Shown: in pieces, positions 52,994 to 61,963 of the stretch
Position numbering within the stretch: the stretch's first letter is position 1
How the letters are laid out: every line of letters begins with the position of its first letter
Source of the DNA: Acidobacteriota bacterium
GTDB taxonomy: Bacteria > Acidobacteriota > Terriglobia > Terriglobales > Acidobacteriaceae
NCBI GenBank assembly: GCA_021780075.1
Contig: JAJXZL010000036.1
Location: forward strand, 1 to 64,000
Reading direction: 5' to 3'
DNA length: 64,000 nucleotides
Made by a program: the position numbers and the translations under genes
The notes under the pieces: model-generated
The model's database searches: none
Told to the model about the DNA's origin: nothing
The model's input: the letters and a program-made list of their open reading frames with translations, nothing else

Positions 52994-55144
52994 CTACGCT
53001 TTCGCCACATCAACCAGCGCGGAATAAAATGTGGCGCCACCTCCCAGATCGGTGAGCCGCTCACTGGTCAGCACGTTCTGGTTCACTCCTTCCGGGTGCA
53101 TCTTGGCCCAGTCCAGATGACCGGCCACCACGCCGGGCGGAACGCTGCCATTCACTAGCGCCGTCAGCCGCAGCGAACCGCGATCATTCCACACGCGCAC
53201 CGCATCGCCATCCACTATGCCCCGCGCATCGGCGTCTGTGGGATGCATCTCCAGCCGTTGGCTCGTCCTTGCCTCCATCCGGCGATGCCCGTCCAGATTG
53301 GCAAAGGTCGAGTTCATATAATTGTCCGCCTTGCGGCCCAGAAACTCCAGCGGATAACGTTGCGCGCCCTCGCCCCAGCGCGACTCCGCGGGAGGCGTAA
53401 AGCCCGGCAGACCATCCACCCCCTGCGCCGCCAGCGTCTCGGAGTAGAACTCAACCTTGCCCGAAGGCGTAGAAAGCCGTCCGGAAATAAAGGGCTGGAA
53501 GCCGTCGCGATGGAAGCTCAGCGGAATGTGCCCCTGCTCTTGCAGGTCCTCAAACGTAATGTGCTCCATGCCCGCATTGGTCGAGCGGCCATCCAACCCA
53601 ATCCCAAGGGCCTGCCGGATCATCTGCTCCGGCGTATCGCGGAAACAATCTTCCGTAAAGCCCATCCACTGCGCCAGTTGCCCAAAAAGCCACACATTCG
53701 ACCGCGCCTCGCCCAGCGGCTCAATCGCCTGGTTCGACATCTGCACAAAGTAGTGCCCATACGCGCCTTGAATATCCGTGTGCTCCAGGAACGTCGTCGC
53801 CGGCAAAACATAGTCCGCGTAATCCGTCGTATCGGTGAAGAACTGCTCATGGACCACGGTGAATAAATCCGGCCGCATCAAGCCCTTCCGCACCGCGTTG
53901 TGGTTCGGCGCCACCGCGCCGGGGTTCGAGTTGTAGACAAACAGCGCATGCACGGGCGGCCCGTCGTCCGGATTCTTGCCCATCTCCGTAAGCGCCATCC
54001 CCAGCGTAGACATGTTCACCACGCGCGCCTGCCGCCCAAGCGGCGAATTGAGCGCCAGATCAGGCCGCTCCACTTCCGTCTTGTTCCACTTGAAGCCACC
54101 CGACGTCGAGAGCTGCCCGCCGCCTCCGCGATGCTTCCACGCACCGGTCAGCGCAGGCAGCATGGCGATGGCCCGCACCGCGGAGCCGCCGTTTTCGCTC
54201 CGCTGCACGCCATAGTTCACGCGCAGCGCGGTGGGCTGCGTGGTGGCGTACTCGCGCGCCAGTTGCTCCACTTCGCCGGCTGTCATCCCGGTCCAGGCGG
54301 CCACGCGCTCCGGCGTGTACTCGCGCACGCGCTCGGCCAGCCGCTCAATGCCGTGTGTCATCGCGGCAATGTAAGCGCGATCCTCAAGCCCTTCGCGCAG
54401 AATCACGTGCATCAGTCCCAGCGCCAGCGCTACGTCCGTGCCCGGCCGGATGGCAATGTGCCAGTCCGCCAGCGCTGCCGTCCGCGTCCGGTACGGATCG
54501 ATGACGATGAGCCGCGCCCCGTTGCGCCGCGCCTGCTCCACCATCGGCCACAGGTGGATGTTGTTGCCGTGGATGTTCCCGCCCCACGCAAGAATCAGTT
54601 TCGCCAGCTTGAAGTCTTCCGTCGGGGTGCCCAGCTTTTTGCCGTACACAAGACTCCACGCCTCGCCTCCGGCCACGGAGCAGATCGTCCGGTCAAGCTG
54701 GCTGCCGCCCAGTCGGTGAAAAAAACGCCGGTCCATCGAGCCGAATCCCAGCAGGCCTATCGTGCCCGCATAGCTATACGGCAGAATCGATTCCGGCCCA
54801 TAGTCATCGCTGATTTGTTGCAGCCGCGCGGCGATTGCGCCAAGCGCCTCATCCCAACCGATGCGTTCAAAAGCCTCATGCTCGCTGCCGCGCTTCAGTG
54901 GCCCCTTGGGCACGCCCGCCTTGCGCCTCAGCGGATAAAGAACCCGGTCCGGCGCGTAAACACGGTCAAGATATTTCGCCACCTTGCCGCACAGAAATCC
55001 CTGCGTCACCGGCTGCGACGGATCGCCCGCCACCTTGATCGCCCGGCCTTCCGCGTCCACCGTCACCAGCACGGCACACGAGTCAGGGCAGTCGTGCGAA
55101 CAAACCGTGTGCACAATGCGAAAGGGAGAAGCTGCCGCCGTCAT
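52994..55144 (-). CDS. Molybdopterin (bis-MGD) oxidoreductase with an N-terminal 4Fe-4S site
   Basis: A 716-residue DMSO-reductase-superfamily enzyme. C15, C19, C23 and C52 form the 4Fe-4S motif (CSHDCPDSC plus FLCGK). DRTICSVAGGEAW places C155 where NapA-type enzymes put the molybdenum ligand. AWGGNIHGNNIHLWP, VNYGVQRSENGGS and a C-terminal MGD-binding domain (RLEMHPTDADARGIVDGDAVRVWND) follow. No Tat signal is seen, so it is cytoplasmic. No electron-transfer subunits flank it, so its substrate (formate, nitrate, a sulfoxide or other) is unknown. The start is at MTAAASPFRIVHTVC; the frame extends 55 unrelated codons upstream. Confidence 0.88.
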   Translation of the reverse strand: MTAAASPFRIVHTVCSHDCPDSCAVLVTVDAEGRAIKVAGDPSQPVTQGFLCGKVAKYLDRVYAPDRVLYPLRRKAGVPKGPLKRGSEHEAFERIGWDEALGAIAARLQQISDDYGPESILPYSYAGTIGLLGFGSMDRRFFHRLGGSQLDRTICSVAGGEAWSLVYGKKLGTPTEDFKLAKLILAWGGNIHGNNIHLWPMVEQARRNGARLIVIDPYRTRTAALADWHIAIRPGTDVALALGLMHVILREGLEDRAYIAAMTHGIERLAERVREYTPERVAAWTGMTAGEVEQLAREYATTQPTALRVNYGVQRSENGGSAVRAIAMLPALTGAWKHRGGGGQLSTSGGFKWNKTEVERPDLALNSPLGRQARVVNMSTLGMALTEMGKNPDDGPPVHALFVYNSNPGAVAPNHNAVRKGLMRPDLFTVVHEQFFTDTTDYADYVLPATTFLEHTDIQGAYGHYFVQMSNQAIEPLGEARSNVWLFGQLAQWMGFTEDCFRDTPEQMIRQALGIGLDGRSTNAGMEHITFEDLQEQGHIPLSFHRDGFQPFISGRLSTPSGKVEFYSETLAAQGVDGLPGFTPPAESRWGEGAQRYPLEFLGRKADNYMNSTFANLDGHRRMEARTSQRLEMHPTDADARGIVDGDAVRVWNDRGSLRLTALVNGSVPPGVVAGHLDWAKMHPEGVNQNVLTSERLTDLGGGATFYSALVDVAKA

Positions 55145-55191
55145 GTGTCCATTGTATGCTGAACCCACCTCGCATTCCCGGAGACATCCCG

Positions 55192-55647
55192 ATGAGAAAA
55201 GTTCTGCTGGTCTTCGTTCTGATCTGCGCCAGCCTGGCGCTGAACGCGCAATCCGCCGCGACTGATGAAGCCGCCATCCGCGCCGTGATCGCCGCGCAGG
55301 TCGCCGCATGGAACCGCGGCGACATCCCCGCCTTCATGCTGGCATACGAGGACTCGCCCAACACCACCTTCATTGGAACGACCGTGCGCAAGGGCTACGG
55401 CCCGATCCTTGAGCGCTACAAAAAGAGCTACACCAATCGCAGCCAGATGGGCACGCTCACCTTCAACGAGCTCAATGTCCGGCTGCTCCCCGGCAGTTGC
55501 GGCAAGGTCGAGTTCGCCGTCGTCACCGGCCGCTTTCATCTGGCCCGCACCACGCGCGGCGAAGCAACAAAAGACGACGGCATCTTTTCGCTCGTGTGGC
55601 ACAAGGGCCCGCACGGCTGGAAGATCCTGCTCGACCACACCAGTTGA
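55192..55647 (+). CDS. Secreted SnoaL/DUF4440-like (NTF2-fold) protein
   Basis: A 151-residue protein with a signal peptide (VLLVFVLICASLALNAQ) and an NTF2-like domain of the DUF4440 type: AAIRAVIAAQVAAWNRGDIPAFMLAYEDSPNTTFIGTTVRKGYGPILERYKKSY near the N-terminus and FHLARTTRGE...DGIFSLVWHKGPHGWKILLDHTS at the end. This family includes ketosteroid-isomerase-like folds; most secreted members have no known role. ATG 55192 follows GGAG. The start lies 47 bp from the divergent molybdopterin oxidoreductase gene. Confidence 0.8.
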   Translation: MRKVLLVFVLICASLALNAQSAATDEAAIRAVIAAQVAAWNRGDIPAFMLAYEDSPNTTFIGTTVRKGYGPILERYKKSYTNRSQMGTLTFNELNVRLLPGSCGKVEFAVVTGRFHLARTTRGEATKDDGIFSLVWHKGPHGWKILLDHTS

Positions 55648-55670
55648 GCATCCTGTACACTGGACCCGTT

Positions 55671-56009
55671 ATGAGCTGCCTCTTCTGCAAGATCATCGAA
55701 GGAAGCATCCCCTCCGCCGCCGTCTACCAGGATGAGCAGTGCTACGCCTTCGCCGATATCCACCCGCAGGCGCCGGTGCATGTGCTGGTCGCGCCGCGCG
55801 AACATATCGTGGCGATGACCGAAGCCAGTGAAAAGCAGAGCGCCCTGCTCGGCCATCTGCTCCTGGCCGCCGCCGAGATTGCCCGCGCCAAGGGCCTCGC
55901 CAAAGGCTATCGCCTGGTAATCAACACAGGACAGGACGGCGGCCAGACCGTCGATCACCTCCACGTCCATCTGCTCGGTGGCCGCCCGCTCCACTGGCCT
56001 CCGGGATAA
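55671..56009 (+). CDS. HIT family nucleotide hydrolase (HinT-like)
   Basis: A 112-residue histidine-triad protein: MSCLFCKIIEGSIPSAAVYQDEQCYAFADIHPQAPVHVLVAPREHI, then the triad DHLHVHLLGGRPL. Length and the N-terminal CLFCKII match bacterial HinT/PKCI-type phosphoramidases, which hydrolyse AMP-linked amines in the cytoplasm. ATG 55671 lies 23 bp after the DUF4440-like gene. A hairpin at 56028-56053 follows the stop. Confidence 0.93.
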   Translation: MSCLFCKIIEGSIPSAAVYQDEQCYAFADIHPQAPVHVLVAPREHIVAMTEASEKQSALLGHLLLAAAEIARAKGLAKGYRLVINTGQDGGQTVDHLHVHLLGGRPLHWPPG

Positions 56010-56027
56010 AGCCGGCACAAAACACAA

Positions 56028-56053
56028 AGGGCGCCTCCATTGGGAAGCGCCCT
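56028..56053. terminator. Shared terminator between the HIT and pseudo-receiver genes
   Basis: AGGGCGC and GCGCCCT pair around a loop that can form a short inner stem (TCC/GGA). It lies in the 66-bp gap between convergent stop codons, so it may serve both strands. U-runs are poor on both sides. Confidence 0.6.
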
Positions 56054-56075
56054 CGTTGCGTATCCTTGCTCGCCG

Positions 56076-56975
56076 TTACACCGGCTGTGGCATGTAGTCT
56101 TCTTCCTCTTCCATGCCATAGCGGCGAAGCAGGTTCGGTAGCGTCTGCGAGAAGGCCGAGCGCGGCATCACGGTGTCGCAACCCGCTTCAATGGCCTTCA
56201 GCTTCAGATCTCCCTGCAGATGGTTGAGGAAACCCACGATGGACGTTGCCTTCTTCAGCTTCGCCTTCAGTTTGGGAATCAGCGTCATGGGCTTGGCATT
56301 CACGTTATTCAGGTCAAACACCACCAGTGTTGGCCGCTCGGCTTCAGGCGCATCCGTCAGCCGCGCTACGGCATCCTTGTCGCCCTTCGCAAACTCCACC
56401 TTCACGCCCAGCTTGCGCGCCGTCTCCTGAATCTTGGCCTGAAAAAACAGATCCTCGATGAAGCAGACAATGCGCGTGGGCGCATCTTCACGCACGGGTG
56501 CCGCTGGCGCTGCCTGGTACACGTCTGGATAGTAGCTGCCGTGGCCGTTGCCCGAGGTGGGAATCGTCGAAGCAGGCCCATCCGAGACGTTGCCATTCAC
56601 GGCGCGGTAACTGTGGTCCATCGGACCGACAAATGTCCGCGGCCCCTTGGAGCTGCGTTGCTTTTCCCTGCGCTTGCCCTGCGCGGGAGACGAAATACTG
56701 TTGCCCGGCTGGGCGCCCGGCGCCGAACCCTTCTGGAAAAACTTCTTCTTTTTCCGCCCCTGGTTCTGCTGCACAGGCCGCGGCGGGTTCGCCTGCGCCT
56801 GCGGCGGAGGCTGCTGCGGCTGCGGGGACTGTCCCTGCTGAACCTGGGCTACGCCCGGTTGGCTGGTTTTATTCTTGCGGCGGCGCCGGCGGCGCCGATG
56901 CCCCTGCGACTGCCCTTGGCCGTTGGCCTGGGCTGGCCCCAGTTCAGACTGGGGCTGCGTCGGTTCTGTCGTCAT
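56076..56975 (-). CDS. Receiver-like (REC pseudo-receiver) protein with basic, disordered N-terminal half
   Basis: A 299-residue protein in two parts. Residues 1-150 are low-complexity, rich in Gln, Pro and Arg/Lys, with GHRRRRRRRKNK and GRKKKKFFQKG, likely disordered and nucleic-acid binding. Residues about 168-299 look like a response-regulator receiver fold: TRIVCFIEDLFFQAKIQETARKLGVKVEF, PTLVVFDLNN with a central aspartate, KATSIVGFLNHLQGDLKLKAIEAGCDTVMPRSAF and LPNLLRRYG. The lysine normally conserved after beta-5 is arginine here (MPRS), so phosphorylation is doubtful. ATG 56975 follows AGGAAG. No precise function is known. Confidence 0.72.
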   Translation of the reverse strand: MTTEPTQPQSELGPAQANGQGQSQGHRRRRRRRKNKTSQPGVAQVQQGQSPQPQQPPPQAQANPPRPVQQNQGRKKKKFFQKGSAPGAQPGNSISSPAQGKRREKQRSSKGPRTFVGPMDHSYRAVNGNVSDGPASTIPTSGNGHGSYYPDVYQAAPAAPVREDAPTRIVCFIEDLFFQAKIQETARKLGVKVEFAKGDKDAVARLTDAPEAERPTLVVFDLNNVNAKPMTLIPKLKAKLKKATSIVGFLNHLQGDLKLKAIEAGCDTVMPRSAFSQTLPNLLRRYGMEEEEDYMPQPV

Positions 56976-57420
56976 GCGTGCACTTCCTGGCACTTTGCTC
57001 TATCGTGCTTTGCCTTGCTGGATTCAGCCTTGCCCCTGCGGGCGCTGAATTTCTCTTGCCTGTCGCTCGTCGGCGCATACGCGCCCAACACAACGACGGG
57101 GAATCTTTTTCCTTTGGGATACCGGGTGAACTGGCGCTGAAACAGGCCCTGCGCGCAATCTACCACGATTTCCGGGAGCTATCTGCGCTTTCACGGCAGG
57201 TGTGCCATTCTTGCCAAGTGCGCGGTCGAACCTTCCTCAGGAAAATACCACTCAACGAATGCGGCTCCGGGGTATTGCAACTGCGAAACGCTATCATCGC
57301 CTTCCACACCAGACTCTCACAACGGTCTTGTCCGCTTGTCAGGGTCGGTATAGCGCAGCCAGCGTTATCCTCGGATGATGCCTTCCCCAAAAGTGTTTTC
57401 GACGCTCGTTGCCCGAATAA
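56976..57420. other. Intergenic region upstream of the pseudo-receiver gene
   Basis: About 445 bases without a supportable gene on either strand. The likely minus-strand promoter of the pseudo-receiver gene lies here, and the promoter of the RNA candidate beginning near 57421 may be at its end; no convincing consensus was found. Confidence 0.45.
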
Positions 57421-57665
57421 GGTTTAGACCGGCTGACGAAAACATCCTTCTTCAGCGGCGAGCTCTCACTACCCAGCTTCGGGTGGTTCGCGTCAGCCGC
57501 CTGATAGGCTTCTGTTCTTGATACTACAGCCAGCCGCACCGGCTTGCAAGTAACCTGTGGATAGACAGGTATCAGGTCAATGCCCCTGGTAACCCCCGAG
57601 CTGGCCGAAAAGGCTGTGTAATTGGGGCCAAACGCACAAAACGCCACCCAAGGGTGGCGTTTTGC
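57421..57665 (+). ncRNA. Candidate structured non-coding RNA
   Basis: A 245-base stretch with no credible protein folds into a chain of long-range stems: GGCTGACG (57431) with CGTCAGCC (57491-57498), enclosing hairpins AGCGGCGAGCT and CCCAGCTTCGGG; CCTGATA (57500) with TATCAGG (57570-57576), enclosing CCTGT/ACAGG and GCCG/CGGC hairpins; GCCCC with GGGGC (about 57582-57628); and a terminator hairpin at 57637-57664. The orientation is inferred from the U-rich sequence after the terminator. I could not match it to 6S, tmRNA, RNase P or SRP RNA from conserved motifs. Confidence 0.45.
57637..57664. terminator. Strong bidirectional terminator hairpin
   Basis: CAAAACGCCACCC and GGGTGGCGTTTTG form a 12-13-bp stem over AA. 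Both arms carry A/T runs, so it can terminate in either direction; on the plus strand TTTTGCTTT follows. Confidence 0.75.
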
Positions 57666-57983
57666 TTTCCCGTGCTGGTCACTGGCCTCCCAGCAAATCA
57701 TGGCCGGTGGTTCTCTCCACCGCACCTTCTACAGACTTTCCCGGCCGGTTTCTCCCTTTTGAGGGCCGCTTCGTTGGCGGTTGCTCTTGCCGGGCGTCTG
57801 CTGTTTTGTGGGCTGGCCGGACTTTTATCCAGCAGCCGGTACATCACTGGCACCCTCTATATAGCAATCGGCGTGCCGTTTCTCCAGTCTTTTTATTTCA
57901 AGCACTTGCAGTGAGTACACCCAACTTTAGTTTGATTTCCAATAGTTCATCTGTACTCCATCTTCTAAAAACCATACATCCCC

Positions 57984-58814
57984 CTAACGCTGGCACAGAG
58001 GGCAATAGTGCGTGCTCCGTCCGCCCACCACAATCCGCCGGATAGGTGTTCGGCACTCCCGGCACGGCTCACCTGTGCGCTGGTAAACCCGGTGCTCCAG
58101 CTGGAAAAAGCCGCGCACCCCATTCGCATCCACGTAATCGGACACCGACGAGCCCCCCAGCCGTATGGCGTGCACCAGAATCTCCCGCAACGCAAGCCGC
58201 AGCCGCTCCAGTTCGGCCCTGGTCAGCCGACCAGCCATCCGGCGCGGCCGCAGGCCTGCGCGAAACAGGCTTTCGTCCGCATAGATGTTGCCCACCCCCG
58301 CAAGCAGCTTCTGATTTAACAGGGCAGCCTTGATCGCCAGGCGCCGCCCATGAAAAAGAGCAGCAAATTCATCGGTGCCAATCGTCATCGGCTCTGCGCC
58401 CGGCCCGCTGAAGGCCTTGCTGCGGAGCAGGTCGCGATACTCCAGCCGCCCAAACCGCCGCGGGTCCACAAAGCGTATCTCCCTCCCGCTTGCCAGCGTC
58501 AGCCGAGCATGCGTATGGGCGGCCACAGGGCTTTCAGGAGTCGTCACCAGCAACCGGCCTGTCATGCCAAGATGCACAATCCACTGCGCTTGCACAGCGC
58601 TATCCGCCCCGCGCGCCCCCAGCTCGCACACAATGTGCTTTCCCGTGCGATGCACGGCCAGAATCCAGCGCCCTTCCAGTCCGCTCGCCTGACGAGCCGG
58701 CGGCGTTTTGAAGGGTTCCCGATGCGAGCCGAACCAGGCCTCCACAATCCGGTCGCCGCGCACGCGCGCGTCCACGCCCTGGGCGATGGTTTCCACTTCA
58801 GGAAGTTCAGGCAT
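57984..58814 (-). CDS. mutM: Formamidopyrimidine-DNA glycosylase (Fpg/MutM)
   Basis: A 276-residue bifunctional DNA glycosylase/AP lyase that removes 8-oxoguanine. The catalytic proline follows the initiator methionine in MPELPEVET; KTG in VHRTGKH, VHLGMTGRLL and AGVGNIYADESLFRAGLRP (with the helix-two-turn-helix) are present. The C-terminal zinc finger is CRECRTPIRRIVVGGRSTHYCPLC. The N-terminal proline must be exposed, so the start has to be 58814, although the frame extends 17 codons further. It is probably expressed alone; the downstream side leads to the RNA candidate. Confidence 0.96.
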   Translation of the reverse strand: MPELPEVETIAQGVDARVRGDRIVEAWFGSHREPFKTPPARQASGLEGRWILAVHRTGKHIVCELGARGADSAVQAQWIVHLGMTGRLLVTTPESPVAAHTHARLTLASGREIRFVDPRRFGRLEYRDLLRSKAFSGPGAEPMTIGTDEFAALFHGRRLAIKAALLNQKLLAGVGNIYADESLFRAGLRPRRMAGRLTRAELERLRLALREILVHAIRLGGSSVSDYVDANGVRGFFQLEHRVYQRTGEPCRECRTPIRRIVVGGRSTHYCPLCQR

Positions 58815-58870
58815 CGGCCTATTGTAGAGGACCGCGCCGCTCACCCTGGTCGCCCCTGCGGGCAACGTGG

Positions 58871-59443
58871 CTATTTATATTCAGGAGACTCGTCAATGCG
58901 GCTGGCCTCGAAGCTCACGACCTTCCAAGCGCCCTGCGCATTCCGCACCCACACATGCGTATAGCGATAGCTGCCCGTCAGCGGCCCATCGGGAGATACG
59001 CCGTCCACCTCTGCGCGGGAGGTCACCACCGCCGTCGTTCCGTAGAGGCGCACCTTGCGATCGGAAAAATCAAGAGACTTGAAGTGCATCGTTCCGGCGC
59101 GCAGACTGGCCAGCGTCTGCTCCCTGGACTGCAGGGTGCCCATGGGGCTGATGCCCATGTAATCGTCCGCCAGCATCGCGCTTACGGTGGCGGCGTCTCC
59201 GTGCAGCATGGCCAGGCGCCACGCGTCTTCCATCTTGTCAATTTCGTGGCGTTTTTCGTGTCGTTCGGCACGCGGCATGCCGCTCAGCAGGGGCGCGGCG
59301 CTCGCCGCAAGCAGCATCAAAAAACAGAGTGCCAGAAGGCGCTTCAATCCGGCAGGTGAGTTGGCCCCGTACTTCCACATAGGCGTATCGGATGGTATTC
59401 CCCAAACATCCCGCGGGTCAATGCGCTTCCGTCGCACGCTCAT
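58871..59443 (-). CDS. DUF4440/SnoaL-like NTF2-fold protein with N-terminal hydrophobic segment
   Basis: A 190-residue protein. A hydrophobic stretch at about 34-54 (RLLALCFLMLLAASAAPLLSG) is a signal or anchor. The NTF2-like domain (DKMEDAWRLAMLHGDAATVSAMLADDYMGISPMGTLQSREQTLASLRAG) follows, ending WKVVSFEASRI. ATG 59443 gives a long n-region of 33 residues; ATG 59380 (MWKYGANSP) would give a more usual signal peptide, and neither has a clear Shine-Dalgarno sequence. The function of such secreted DUF4440 proteins is unknown. Confidence 0.75.
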   Translation of the reverse strand: MSVRRKRIDPRDVWGIPSDTPMWKYGANSPAGLKRLLALCFLMLLAASAAPLLSGMPRAERHEKRHEIDKMEDAWRLAMLHGDAATVSAMLADDYMGISPMGTLQSREQTLASLRAGTMHFKSLDFSDRKVRLYGTTAVVTSRAEVDGVSPDGPLTGSYRYTHVWVRNAQGAWKVVSFEASRIDESPEYK

Positions 59444-59494
59444 TATGCATGGATTGCGGCAACGCCCAGGCCGCTCATCCTGCAGCTTCCGGGC

Positions 59495-59782
59495 TTAAAC
59501 CAGTGCCAACAGGTCCTCGCGCCCGCGCTCCCGCATCTTCTGGTAGAGCCCGCCCACTGCGTACTTCTTAAAGTGCGCCGACTGACGGTGCGCCTCTTCG
59601 GCCGCCGCATCCTTGTACTGCTCATAGATCAGCACCGTGTCCGGGTCGCCTTCAAGGCTGTGTGGAATGTAGCTCACGCAGCCCGGCTCCTGGCGCGAGG
59701 CCTCGGCGAGCTTGCGCAGTAAATCGGACACTTCTGCCCGATCTTCGGGGAGAAACTTCATCCGGACAACAAAACTAACCAT
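59495..59782 (-). CDS. Antibiotic-biosynthesis-monooxygenase-like (ABM) domain protein, putative quinol monooxygenase
   Basis: A 95-residue dimeric ferredoxin-like ABM-domain protein: MVSFVVRMKFLPEDRAEVSDLLRKLAEASRQEPGCVSYIPHSLEGDPDTVLIYEQYKDAAAEEAHRQSAHFKKY. The ARPG-like EPGCVSY turn and HRQSAHFK helix match YgiN-type quinol monooxygenases. No cofactor is needed in this family and the substrate here is unknown. ATG 59782 follows AAGGAAG; the frame runs further upstream without similarity. Confidence 0.88.
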   Translation of the reverse strand: MVSFVVRMKFLPEDRAEVSDLLRKLAEASRQEPGCVSYIPHSLEGDPDTVLIYEQYKDAAAEEAHRQSAHFKKYAVGGLYQKMRERGREDLLALV

Positions 59783-59837
59783 AAGTGCGGCTTCCTTGCG
59801 GCTCCGGGGCTGTTTGCCCTCGGCAGGTTGCTCCAGT

Positions 59838-61154
<1,317 letters not shown>

Positions 61155-61469
61155 CGGTTTCCGTTTCTGTGAATGAGTCTGCAGACTAATCAGTGGTCAG
61201 TTCTGTCATCCTGAGCGGAGCGCAGCCAAGTCCAACGACCCACATCTCGCGACACCCCACCGGCACAACAAACCCGGCCCGCACCACCTCCGATGATAAA
61301 CCCTGAGCCCAAGCGCCCAATCCAAACGCCGCGCCTGAGCCGGCTTGAGTAGCCCGGCAAGTCGGACCCGCTCGCATTCCAACCAGGCGCGCCGCGGCAC
61401 TAGCCCGTACCGCCCATTGACATCCCCCGGCGCACGTCATCCCATACAATAAGTCTGGGAGCATACCGC
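61155..61469. other. Intergenic region between purA and yggX
   Basis: About 315 bases between divergent genes. The frames here lack domains. GTCATCCTGAGCGGAGCG at about 61207 resembles a short motif repeated in many acidobacterial intergenic regions. Promoters for both genes should lie here, but no clear consensus was found. Confidence 0.45.
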
Positions 61470-61742
61470 ATGGCGCACATGGTTTTTTGCGTTCGCAACA
61501 AGCAGGAGATGGAGGGCCTCGACGAGCCGCCCTTCGACTCGGAATTAGGCCAGAAGGTCTACAAAAATGTCTCCAAGGCAGCGTGGGCCGAGTGGGTCAA
61601 CCATCAGAAGATGTTGCTCAACGAGTACCGCCTCCAGCCCTGGACCCCACAGGCGCAGCAGTTCCTGGCCGAACAGATGGAGATGTTCTTCTTCGGCGAG
61701 GGCTCGGCCCTGCCCAAGGAGTTCGTGCCGCCGTCGCAGTAA
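61470..61742 (+). CDS. yggX: Probable Fe(2+)-trafficking protein (YggX family)
   Basis: A 90-residue YggX protein: MAHMVFCVRNKQEMEGLDEPPFDSELGQKVYKNVSKAAWAEWVNHQKMLLNEYRLQPWTPQAQQFLAEQMEMFFFGEG. The conserved cysteine is C7. The family protects iron-sulfur clusters from oxidative damage and is thought to help traffic ferrous iron in the cytoplasm. GGGAG lies nine bases before the ATG. It is upstream of the tRNA-Pro gene in the same direction, with 144 bp between. Confidence 0.95.
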   Translation: MAHMVFCVRNKQEMEGLDEPPFDSELGQKVYKNVSKAAWAEWVNHQKMLLNEYRLQPWTPQAQQFLAEQMEMFFFGEGSALPKEFVPPSQ

Positions 61743-61886
61743 GCCGATGCGCGTCGCCTGCGTTGCGCAGACCCGCGGCAGTCACCCGGAAACAACCATG
61801 CGTCTGCACGCACACGCAACCCGCGCCGCTGGTGTAAACTGATTCAGACCCCGGAGGCCGGCTCACCCGAGCCGGCTCCATTGTGT

Positions 61887-61963
61887 CGGGACGTGGCTCA
61901 GCCTGGTAGAGCACTCGCTTGGGGTGCGAGGGGTCGGCAGTTCAAATCTGCCCGTCCCGACCA
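61887..61963 (+). tRNA. tRNA-Pro (anticodon GGG)
   Basis: A complete cloverleaf of 77 bases including CCA: acceptor CGGGACG/CGTCCCG, D-arm GCTC/GAGC, anticodon arm CTCGC/GCGAG around TTGGGGT (anticodon GGG), T-arm GGCAG/CTGCC around TTCAAAT. Discriminator A and CCA are encoded. The CCA starts the first unit of a 160-bp tandem array. Confidence 0.95.

Noticed and set aside
57339-57725. Minus-strand frame of 128 codons in the structured-RNA region
   Set aside because: No domain, no ribosome binding site, and it runs through the nested stems and the strong hairpin.
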